DNA of 64,000 nt from Neoceratodus forsteri (Eukaryota > Chordata > Ceratodontiformes > Ceratodontidae): contig JADMNL010000028.1 in the NCBI GenBank assembly GCA_016271365.2, positions 53,896,001 to 53,960,000 of the forward strand, in the 5' to 3' direction. This document shows positions 10,171 to 19,269 of this stretch, in pieces (positions within the stretch are counted from its first letter, which is position 1; each line of letters opens with the position of its first letter). The translations under genes were made by a program, and so were the position numbers. Under the pieces are notes generated by a model. The model made no database searches. It was not told where the DNA came from and worked only from the letters and a program-made list of their open reading frames with translations.

Positions 10171-11811
10171 GTGTCTTGCTTGGCGATTTGCCGAAAAGGG
10201 CAAGTTTTGGTTAGGCTGGCATTATGTCTGAGAAACCCAAAGAAAACCGGCCCACTGGGTTTCAGCACTGTAGTGTCTGTGGGGAAGCCTTTGCCAAGGC
10301 TGACCCACACATCACATGTTTATTGTCTGGGGTTTGACCACCTCAGTGCAGACTGCCAGATTTGCAAGAATTTCCCTGCAGCTACCCTGGATAAGAGAGT
10401 TGGTAGGCTCAGGAGCGAGGCAAAAAGTCCGCTAACCTGGATGGCCAGCCCGGAGGGAGTGCCCTCTGACCAGGGCGATACTTCCTCGGGCAAACGAAAA
10501 GCTGACTCGGAGGAGCCAGTTCCAGCAAAGAGGACTGGAAAATCAGCAGGTGTGGAGCCAAAATTTCCCTCTCCAACCACTGCAGAGATAGCCAAAGCGA
10601 TCCAAATTGTCCAGTCGCTTTCCCCGGTTCCGTCCGAACAGGCACCATCAGGTAAACGGTCGATTTGGTCGGTTCCACCGGTTCAAGAATATGATATAGA
10701 GGAATTTTATGAACCGGAGGAGGGGAAGGAGGATTATGAAGAGAGTGAATGTGATTTTGAAAGTCTGGATGTGCCCATTGAACTGGACATCTCCCCAGAC
10801 AGACCTTCAGGAGTGTCTCCCCCTAGGCTTTCTGAGTCCCTTCTCATTTTCTGTTTTATAAAAAGTTGCTGAAACCTCCAGCTCCTTTGGAAGAAGCTGT
10901 GGATGAACAGGAGGAGTCTGACTATGTGGAAATGATGGATATCCCAGAGTCCCGGAGATTGTCTATTCCTCTACATAAATCTTTTAGGAAACAGACAATA
11001 AAAATTTTAAAAGCTCCTAATTCTTTACCTCCTGTGGATAAAAATATGGAAAGGAGGTACACATTGTCAGGCTCTGATATGGAGTTCCTTTCACAACAAT
11101 GCAGCCACGTTGGGGTAGTGCAGGCTGCAGCCTGTGATAAGGCAAATATTCCCTTGGCTTCACACCCTCCTGACAAGGATTCCAGGAGGATTGATGCCAT
11201 GGCAAAGAAACAATACATGGCAGCATCCTTGGGACTCAGACAGGGAAATTATATGGCCTATGTTGCAAGATACCAGAAATCCAGATGGGATGCTGTTATG
11301 GCTTTAGCGAAACAGGTCCCTGGCCAGCTTGCCAAGGAGCTGGAACAGGTGGCTGCTGATGGTATTGAGGCATCCAAGATGCAATTCCATGCTGCAGTGG
11401 ACTCTAATGATGTATCTTCAAGAGTCATGGCTACATCTGTGGCTTTTCGTAGAATGGCTTGGCTTAGGTGTACTAGCCTGTCACAGGATACCCAGGCTAA
11501 GGCCATGGATTTTCCAGTTGTGGGTAATTCTCTTTTGGGGAGCAGACAGAGAATTACATGAAGAAAATGGATGAGTATAGGACCACTTATAGGAGTGCAC
11601 AGGCCAAGGAGAAGCAAGCCACTCCTCAGAGGCAGCTTTCCAGGGGCAGGGTCAGGCCTTTTCACAGGCCTTTTTACCAAGCCCAAGCCTCCTCTTCAGC
11701 TTATGCCCAGAGGGGGTTCTTCAGAGGGAGAGGCAGATGGGGTACGAGCAGGCCTGCTCCCACCCCTCAGCCTAAAGCCCCTGCCAAACAGGCACCCTGA
11801 TGGGATGCCGA
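10171..11811 (+). pseudogene. DIRS copy A ORF1 (gag-like), frameshifted
   Basis: ORF1 is the presumed nucleocapsid-like protein of DIRS. The likely original start is the ATG at 10224 (MSEKPK...), which reads a CxxC pair in CSVCGEAF; after about 35 codons the frame is lost and the reading continues in the frame open from 10171 to 10872 (CLGFDHL...C..C, the second half of a Cys/His knuckle). It shifts again at about 10866 (frame open to 11561) and at 11558 (frame open to 11800). An acidic middle and a basic, Gln/Arg-rich C-terminus are visible. The block RMAWLRCTSL followed by VVGNSLLG is conserved in copy B and in the diverged fragment at 17.7 kb. At least three frame breaks make it dead. Confidence 0.85.
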
Positions 11812-12660
11812 GGGCCGATTCTCCATTACCTGTAGGGGGCAGGCTGGCTTACTTCATCCAGGACTGGCAGTCTTTAACATCAGACAAGTGGGTCCTGGAA
11901 GTAGTAAGCCAGGGACTGGTTCTCAGCTTCAAAAAATTTCCAAAGATGAGAACCAGATCCTTTCCACCTGCAAATCCATTAAAGGCTCTTGCTTTGGAAA
12001 CAGAAGTCTCAACCCTCCTGGCTCTCAGAGCTGTAGAAAGGGTTCCTCCCCTACACCAGGGCAAAGGACTGTACTCCAGGTACTTCCTTACCCCAAAAAA
12101 ACAGGAGAATGGTGGCCCATCCTGGATCTAAGATACCTAAACAAGCACCTTTAAAAACCAAAATTCAAAATGGTGACTCTGGGAATTATTTTACCCTCCC
12201 TAAGGCCAGGGGACTGGCTAGCTCCCTGGACCTCAAGTATGCCTACTTCCATGTTCTCATCAGAAGCTCCCACCAAGTACCTCAGATTTGAACTGCCTCA
12301 GGCCATTACTAGTTCAGAGCAATGCCCTTGCCTCACCTCTGCCCCAAGGGTATTCACCAAATGCCTGGCAGTAGCAGTTGCTCACTTAAGAAGGCAAAGA
12401 TTGCCATCTTTCCTTACCTGGACGACTGGCTCATAGTGGGTCAGTCTCCAGACTCAAGTCAAATCACACCTTCAGGTTACCCAGCAGCTGCTTACATCTC
12501 TAGGTTTTCTTCTCAATCTTCCAGTCAGTTCTAGAGCCTGTTCAGCTACTTACCTTCATAGGCGAGAACTGGACACAAAGCAGGCCAGAGCTTTCCTTCC
12601 TCTAGAAAGAGTAAAGACCCTGGTGGCTCTGGCCTCCTCCTTCACTCTGCAGATCTCTCA
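11805..12660 (+). pseudogene. DIRS copy A reverse transcriptase
   Basis: The frame at 11571-12131 overlaps the end of ORF1 and carries the N-terminal part of the RT (LYSRYFLTPKK near 12070). A frame break near 12105 moves the palm into other frames. The catalytic YLDDWL box is encoded at about 12412-12430, after the thumb-side words SAPRVFTK near 12345. The AMPFGLTSAP block seen intact in copy B is damaged here. The enzyme would copy element RNA into DNA. It overlaps ORF1 out of frame, as in known DIRS elements. Confidence 0.88.
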
Positions 12661-12829
12661 ACCAGCAAGGCACTTTCTACAGCTCCTTGGCCATGGCTGC
12701 TTCCACAGCTGTAGTGCAAGGAGCAAGATTTCAGATGAGGGACATCCAGTTCCATTTGAGAGCCTTCTGGTCTCAAAGGAGAGATCCTCTAACCAAATTG
12801 ATCCCAGTAACTCGAACCTGATCCAGGCC

Positions 12830-13190
12830 CTGCAGTGGTGGCAGGATCAGAGCAATCTGAGACAGGGGTTCCTTTCATCCCTCAATCTCACTCCTTGACC
12901 CTTACTAGGATGCATCCTCTGGGATGGGGAGCTCACATGGGCGACCTCACCACCCAGGGATTGTGGTCCCTCAGGAATCTCTGCTCCACATCAATCTGTT
13001 GGAACTCAGAACTGTTTTTCTAGCACTTCAGGTTTTTCTGCATCTGTTCAGAACAAAGTGGTACAGGTCAGAACAGACAACACCACTACAATGTGGTACA
13101 TCAATAGCAGGGGGCACTCGGTCTTGACCTTGTGCACCAAGGCGATGAAGTTGTGGTCTCTGGCTTATTCCTGAACACCTCCTCATGGCA
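12830..13190 (+). pseudogene. DIRS copy A RNase H
   Basis: Fragments of the RNase H fold follow the RT: GWGAHMGD at about 12925-12950, a word for LLELR(A/T)VFLAL near 13000, and a TDNTT block near 13075. The TDASLLGWG box that supplies the first catalytic Asp in copy B has lost bases here ('cttactaggatgcatcctctggg'), so the active site is broken. The domain would remove the RNA strand from the hybrid. Confidence 0.8.
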
Positions 13191-13676
13191 GTTCACCTCC
13201 CAGGCAAGGACAATGTCCTGGCAGATGCTCTCAGCAGGATTTCCCAGGGCCATCACGAATGGTCACTGGATCCCCTAGTACTGGGGTTAGTATTTGTCAG
13301 GTGGGGCACCCCTCAGATAGATCTTTTTGCAGCCCCAGACAATCACCAACTTCCGCTTTTTTGTTGCAGGCCCCCAGTGTTGGGCTCAGTCCCTCTGGAT
13401 GCCTTCCTTCTCGATTGGGAAGGAAGTTCCTCTATGCCTTCCCCTTTCCTCTCTTGTTCAAGGCATCTAGTCAAAATCAGATCTCAACCTTGCAAGATGA
13501 TTCTGATTGCTCCAGATTGGGCCAGACAGCCCTGGTATCCACTCCTTCTGTCCTTAGCAGTCTACCTTCCCCTGTGTCTCCCCAGGAATCACAATCTGTT
13601 AACCTGTGCCCAGGGGAGAGTTTGGTATCCGAATCTCAAATCCCTCAACCTCAAGGCCTGGCTCTTGAGGAGTTAG
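13185..13676 (+). pseudogene. DIRS copy A methyltransferase-like region
   Basis: A 163-codon frame begins with HLPGKDNVLADALSR (end of RNase H) and then reads IDLFAAPDN, QLPLFCCR, a DAFLLDWEG block, and LIAPDWARQPWYP. This order is the conserved region between RNase H and the recombinase in DIRS pols, commonly annotated as a DAM-like methyltransferase-type domain. Activity has not been shown for the family as far as I know. A frameshift separates the YAFP block from its neighbours (it reads MPSPF here). Confidence 0.8.
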
Positions 13677-14703
13677 AGTTTGCTGACCTACACCTTTCTC
13701 AAGGTGTACTCAATATCTTGAAAGCTTCTAGGAAGCCTTCCACCAGGGCTACTTATAATTCTAAATGGAAAAGGTTTTCCATATGGTGCTCTGGAAAGCA
13801 TATTTCCCCAGAATCTGCTGATTTGCCCACAGTCCTGGACTATATGGTCCATCTAAATACTTTGGGGCTGAGGCCAGCTACCCTGAAAATGCATTTGGCA
13901 GCTGTCTCTGCTTTTATTTCAGCAGGAAAGCCCTCTTCTCTTTCTGCTCACCCTGTATTCTCCAAGTTTTTCAAGGGATTGCTTCACAACAACCCTCCAT
14001 TCAGGGACCCTGCTCCTGCCTGGGATCTTAATGTTTGCATTGCTCAGCTAATGCAACCCCCCTTTGAGCCTTTGTCTTCAGCAGAGCTTAAGTACTTGAC
14101 TTGTAAAACTGTGTTTCTAGTAGCCATCACTTCTGCCAGGCGCATAAGTGAATTACAAGCTTTGTCAGTGGAGCCTGATTTTATCTCCTTTCACAGAGAT
14201 AAGGTAGTCCTCAGGACTAACAAGAAGTTCTTGCCTAAGGTGGTTTCGGTTTCACCTTAATCAATCTATACTCTTCCAGTGTACTTCACTGACCATTCCT
14301 CCTCTGGCAGAGGAGATTACAAGTTTAGATGTAAAGAGAACCCTTAGTTACTACATAGATGACTAAGGGTCACAGGTTTGACTCCTCCAACTGTTCCTCA
14401 CTTATGGTGAGGTTGGTAAAGGGAAACCTGCCACTAAAAGATCCATTGCCAGGTGGATTGTCTCTTGTATCCAATTTTGCTATCAAAAACTGGGTAAGGT
14501 TCCCCCTTCAGGCCTGAGGGCTCACTCTACCAGAGGTACAGCTGCATCCGTAGCTGTGGCCAGGGACATCCCTATCTTAGAGATATGTCAAGCAGCTACT
14601 GGGAAAACAGTACACACTTTCACCAAGCATTACTCCCTGGACATCCAGGCTAGGAGTGATGCTCGGTTTCTTCACAGCTGTGCTTCAGAGCCTATTTCCT
14701 AAG
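13640..14703 (+). pseudogene. DIRS copy A tyrosine recombinase
   Basis: The recombinase inserts the circular DNA intermediate. The frame open at 13259-14260 gives the N-terminal SAM-like core-binding part (TRATYNSKWKRFSIWC near 13745; GLRPATLKMHL near 13865) and the first catalytic Arg in TSARRISEL near 14130. After a frame break near 14250, the second half reads RAHSTRG at about 14509-14530 (His and second Arg) and KHYSLDI with the nucleophilic Tyr at 14631-14633. The Trp/His position before the tyrosine reads ATGKT where copies B and C have (A/T)TWKT, so that residue is changed to Gly. Confidence 0.88.
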
Positions 14704-14742
14704 TAGGTTCTGTCCCTCCTCCATGGAGGTACTGCTGTGTAG

Positions 14743-14841
14743 TCTGCATATGTCATAATATAGCAAGACTACATGTTGTTTGAAGAAAAATTACTCACCT
14801 TAGTAATGTTGTTTCTTCTAATGGAGTCTGCTATATTATGA
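14743..14841. repeat. DIRS copy A internal complementary region
   Basis: The left half (14743-14782) is the reverse complement of the outer end of the left terminal repeat. The right half (14783-14841) is the reverse complement of the outer end of the right terminal repeat, including TTACTCACCTTAGTAATG. In DIRS replication this region templates the completion of both ends. It carries the same GCATATG variant as the left repeat of this copy. Confidence 0.9.
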
Positions 14842-15076
14842 CCTCCTACCTGCCCCTCTCAGAACCTCTGCTCTTGGGATGTAGGTGGGCAGTGCAGTGT
14901 TGGCACTTAATGATGCCCACCTTGTGTTTTCACCCCTTTTTGGGGTGTTTGGTGTTGTATTTTATTTTATTTTTGGATCCCCTGACTTGAGTCTTGGTTT
15001 TGGGACCAGAAAAATGTGTTAATATTTTAGTAGCCAGTTGGCTAGTGTAGGTTTACAGCTTCCACACAGAACCTTA

Positions 15077-15290
15077 GTGAGTTTTGCTCGTAAAGATCTG
15101 ACAGTTTCAGTTTGAAGAACAACAGACAGAGTTTTTTCAACCGAGCTCGCGCTCAAGATTCTATGCCTGGCATGGAAGTTAACTCTTTCACCTCCGGAGC
15201 AGTTCTAAGGCTGGGACAAACTTAAAATGTCATAATATAGCAAGACTCCATTAGAAGAAACAACATTACTAAGGTGAGTAATTTTTTCTT
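15077..15290 (+). repeat. DIRS copy A right inverted terminal repeat
   Basis: Inverse of 9665-9850 plus an extra outer segment of about 60 bp ending GTGAGTAATTTTTTCTT. That outer segment is repeated in the internal complementary region but not in the left repeat, as in known DIRS elements. Confidence 0.85.
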
Positions 15291-16860
15291 CCTTTGGTTT
15301 GCCCTAGCCCCTATGTCTCCCCATCTCACTTCTTTCTCAATAGAGCCTCCCAAGATCACTACTCTTTCTCACCATCTCTGTTCTGAGTCCCTCTCCCCAA
15401 CTTACCTAGCTCCAATACTCTATAATATACTTCAAAAAACATAAGCTATACTTGGTGATAAGCTTGGAGTCTCATTTGTTTTTGTTTTAAAAAAACATTG
15501 ATTATACGCATGCACTGATGTATTTTATGATATAATGGGTACATCAAAGCACTATATGCATTGTTTCTACATCAATATATTTTAGAGTCAAATATCCGCA
15601 TCTTAAGAAATGGTGAGAGTTTGACCTTCTAGCTCATATGATACTGGAGAAAGTATCCTATAAAACTGATGGTATAGCAATGTAAAAACACTACATTAAT
15701 ATAATCAAACTGAGATCATACCAAATGTATTTTCTCCACATGCAACACCCTTATGTAGTGTCCTGATCATGGTAAAGAGACTTAAAAATGCAAGAGTCAG
15801 AAACAGTTTATATTATGAAATACTAGCACATAAAATTGCCATAATATTGGGCTCTACATGTATATTACTGTTAATATAACGCAGCAATGCATAAAGTACA
15901 TCTACATACCCATTACCCATCCCTTCCCCTTCTACTCCTGGCTTTATCTATGCTTACGCTCCACTGCTACTCTATCAAATCACTCCTCCCCCCATATCAG
16001 TTGTAGTCTGTTGTTTGTTCTAGCTGCCAAAATATATGTATTGCACACACCAGTCATCATGTTTCATTTATCAGTATGCAACCTGTAAATCGCTTCCCTG
16101 TCTCATATTAATGTTTACCACCTGCGGTCACCCTATGTGGTACCCTTGTATGTATATCCAGCCTGTATCATGTAATGTGCATTTCATGTATATACTGTTA
16201 TTACCTATCTATGTTTGTACTTTAAGTGTTTATGTCACAGGACCTCCTTGTGAATGAGCTTGCACAATGGAGTTTTCCTGCAATAAACTTGAAACTTGAA
16301 CATTGATGTACAAACACCATAACGAAAACATCTAACAGAATATTTAAAAAATTACTTTTTAACACTTTTCGAGTTTTGTTCCATTACATGAAAGACATAA
16401 ACAATAACAGCATAAAATGGTCTAATCATATTACATGAAAGACATAAACAATAACAGCATCATTTGGACAATAAAGTATTTCCAAAATGGACTATGAAAT
16501 CCTTAGTCCTCCCCAGTAGCCCCAAATCATCTCCCCATGCTCTCATAGGCTACAGCTATGAAAGCGCCAGAAGATAACAAAACTGAAACTTCATTCTGAC
16601 AGAACATAATATGCTTTAAGCCTTGTGATCCTACCAGTTAATTCAGGAAACTTGCTGGAATATATATCTTCACAAAGTGCACACACATGCACAGAACATT
16701 GAGTTTCTGATCCTCGACCTGATGCAACTGTTGCTCTGCACTGTAATGACAATATGGTGAAGCATTAATACGGTTTTTGTGTGTGTCCAGTAAGGCAAAT
16801 TCTTTGTGCCCAGTTTGTTGTTTTTACAGAATATAGGTCTGAATTCAGATGATCAGGTAA
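15291..16860. other. No gene recognised
   Basis: Mostly A/T-rich sequence without convincing frames. A 45-47-bp near-perfect tandem duplication lies at about 16383-16470 ('acatgaaagacataaacaataacagcat' twice). The words 'tgcaataaacttgaaacttgaa' near 16280 resemble the 3' end of a LINE or an old polyadenylation site, and pyrimidine-rich sequence at 15900-16000 precedes it; this could be an old LINE tail, but I cannot name it. Confidence 0.4.
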
Positions 16861-17477
16861 GCCAGCTCATGACTTTATTACACAGGGGCCTCAATATTGT
16901 CACATCTCTGACTACCTTTCAAGCCTCTCCAGGGCCCTCTCCATTTTCTGCACCCCTTCTGCAGTATTCACCTTGTTACAGATCTTGGTGTCATCTGCAA
17001 ATAGGCAGGTCTTTCCTTCCAGTCCCTCTGCAATGCCACTAATGAAGAAATTGTAAGGGGCTGGTCCTAGTACTGATCCCTGTGGTATACTTCCGGTCAC
17101 TCAATCAAAAAAATCTATTAGGTTCCTTTGAAATGACATTCCTGCTGTGAATCCATGTTGCCTGAGATCCTTAGCACTGCTGGATTCCAGATGTGCCACT
17201 GTCCTATCTTTCAGCAGTGTCTCCATGATCTTTCCCACCACTGAGCTGATGCTGACTAGCCTGTAGTTCCCCACCTCCTCCCTGCTGCCATTTTTGTGCA
17301 GTGGGACTACAATGGCCTTAGAACTTTGGCAGTGTCCAGCTTTGTCTGCCCGCCTGGCCTGCAAGTACGTGGTGCCCATGGGGTCCCTTGTGGGGTTCAC
17401 AGAGCACCTTTCAGCCAAGAGCCTGGTGACTGCCTCTGTGTTCAGAAGTACTGGCAATTTTGCCAATACAGACTGAT
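16860..17477 (-). pseudogene. CR1 LINE reverse transcriptase fragment, internally deleted
   Basis: The minus-strand frame 17622-17101 reads VVPLHKNGS, NYRLVSI and HGFTAG, the N-terminal RT blocks of CR1. The next frame (17100-16912) reads PQGSVLGP and FADDTKI, where FADD is the catalytic palm motif. Between these blocks CR1 normally has about 70 residues with the YLDFSKAFD motif; here the two frames meet directly at 17100/17101, so that block is deleted. The segment between 17477 and about 17622 belongs to the neighbouring DIRS fragment. Confidence 0.85.
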
Positions 17478-18320
17478 CTCCTGATAGAGTCCAAGCTCTT
17501 GGACCATTCAGCCAGGAAGGGTCTTTGCGGCTTCCTCCTTGGGCCTTCATCAGGCAAGCGCAGCTGTCATCATGACGCACTTCTTTCACGTCCTTTTGGG
17601 GTGTTGGACGAGGTTCTGTCACATCTCCCCACGGACATGCAGACCACTGTCGAGCAGGTCTGAGATCAGGGCCAAGCTGTTGCCAAACAGCAACTCCAGA
17701 CTGACCCTAGATTTTGAATTTTTGTGCCCGCTCGATGGCTGCAGCAGTTGCCTCTCATCGCAGGGCTTGGCTGAGGCCTTCCTCCTTCCCGGCGGATATC
17801 CAGCATAAGTTATCTTATGTGCCTTTCCTTGGGACCAACTTGTTCGGCCCAGGAGATGCCTGTCACCTTCAGCGCATTGAGCAGTCCAGTGCCACTTTGG
17901 ATGCTACCGCTGCCAAGAGTTCTTTGAGCAAGAACCAGCAGAGGAAAAAGAAAAAGCCCATTCTGCATTCTGCCCCTGTGACTCAGCAGTCCTTTCAAGG
18001 CAGACAGCAGCACCAGCAACAGCAGCAGGCTCAAGCTTTGTGCCCTCGGCCCAAGCAGGGTCCCCAAGAGACCCGTAAAGGAGGCAGAGGTTCAGGTCCT
18101 GGATCCTCCTCCAAGCCTGATCAGTGATTGGGCGGGGGCTGCATCCCCACTCCCGTCATGCCAGGTCTGGGCCCTCCCGTGGGTGGCGGACTCCGCCACT
18201 TTCTTTCCGCCTGGTCCGTTGTCACTATGGACAGGTGGGTTCTGGAAGTGGTCTGTCAGGGACTGCCTCTGGAATTGAGCAGTATCCTCCAAGCCATACA
18301 AAAGTGAGGGTCCTGGACTT
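17478..18320 (+). pseudogene. Diverged DIRS ORF1 fragment (subfamily 2)
   Basis: A frame at 17714-18127 contains SHRRAWLR...VPFLGTNLFG, which lines up with RMAWLRCTSL...VVGNSLLG of DIRS copy A ORF1. Upstream, 17478-17663 encodes a LGVLDEV-type stretch of the same protein. A Lys-rich and Gln-rich C-terminus follows (KKKKP, then QQHQQQQQ), ending at a stop at 18128. Beyond it, 'gacaggtgggttctggaagtggt' matches the RT N-terminus of the other copies. No terminal repeats are present. It represents a different, older DIRS subfamily. Confidence 0.7.
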
Positions 18321-18389
18321 TGGAAGGACTTTTTTTTTATATATGTATAAAGATGTGTGAATGCTTCAGAAATTATTTGGGTGGGGGGG

Positions 18390-18745
18390 TGTAGAGGAAA
18401 AGTGGGCCAGACTAAGATCATAGTGAAGATGACAAACCTTTTGTGCCAGACTGGTAAGCAAAAGGAAGAGGAGACTACTCTTTCTTGAACAAGGTGACGG
18501 ATGAGTATAAGGAGACCAAAAGAGGAGAGGGAAGTGTATCAGGAAACGGAGGGAGCAGAGGAAGGCAGGGAAGGCAGTAAGGCATGCAAAGGCACGCAAA
18601 GGTGAAAACTGAGGAAAGAATAACTCCGCCATATCAAAAGGGGACAGGACTTTTTATGTATGTTGGCGAGAAAAGAAGACAGAGAGGAACTGTATGGTTA
18701 GGAGGAGGGAATATACAGAGAGGGATCAGGAAAAGGCAAACTTTT
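18390..18745 (+). pseudogene. CR1 LINE fragment between endonuclease and RT
   Basis: Words such as the EYKETKRE and YQETEG type (about 18500-18545), basic helices and a KRG block match the linker of CR1 ORF2 found also at 27150-27300. It is probably the 5' part of the CR1 that resumes near 19270. Frames are broken. Confidence 0.5.
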
Positions 18746-19265
18746 TGTTTTGCAGTTAATCTATTTATCTCCTATTTCCCTATGGCGCTCCCTCTGCTGA
18801 GGGTCACCCAGCTTCCAAATCTCCCTTTCGCCAGCTTACCTCTCCGCTTCCTCCCGCAGCACCCCCTGTAGGCGGTGGCAGGGATCCTCAACCTGCCAGA
18901 ATGGATCCTGTGTGGGGTCACTGCCAATCACAGGAGGAGGCCTCGCGACAACCTGCATTCATCCAGCTGAGAGCCATTTTTCTGTTTTCTCCTCCCAAGT
19001 GCTGCACGGCATGCAGTGATGCCAGTGGCACACGCCCGCCTCCCACGCAGACACAAGGCATCTGCCCTCTGTGAGCCACCAGTGCTGGCCCTCAGCCTCC
19101 ACTAGGGGTCAGGCATGCAGCGGACTCCATCCCACCCTCTCCCCGGGAGAGGAGAGCTGTCCTCAGGATGCTTGATCCTCTCCCTCCTCAGCCGACCTCC
19201 AGCTGCCTGGGGTCGCCATCATGGCAGGAGGTAAGGCAAGATGCCTCAGCCCTCCATGCCACTGG
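18746..19265. other. GC-rich unassigned insert
   Basis: About 500 bp richer in G+C than its neighbours, lying between two parts of what looks like one CR1. It contains 'cccctgtaggcggtggcaggg' and 'ggtcgccatcatggcaggagg' words. I see no ORF of note and no clear terminal repeats or target duplication. It may be an insertion or diverged CR1. Confidence 0.35.
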
Positions 19266-19269
19266 GCCG

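Larger units (their letters stand above)
9665..15290 (+). mobile_element. DIRS retrotransposon copy A, nearly complete
   Basis: A 5.6-kb element with inverted terminal repeats at 9665-9850 and 15077-15290, an internal complementary region at 14743-14841, and the DIRS gene order: gag-like ORF1, reverse transcriptase, RNase H, methyltransferase-like region, tyrosine recombinase. DIRS elements replicate through RNA and a circular DNA and insert with a tyrosine recombinase, so no target duplication is expected and none is seen. The left edge follows 'ctgacc' and the right edge precedes 'cctttgg'. Multiple frameshifts show it is inactive. Copy B at 38185-43774 is clearly the same family. Confidence 0.93.

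Noticed and set aside
15228..15290. Target-site duplication of DIRS copy A
   Set aside because: The left flank ('tgacc') and right flank ('cctttgg') share nothing beyond one or two bases. Absence is expected for tyrosine-recombinase integration.
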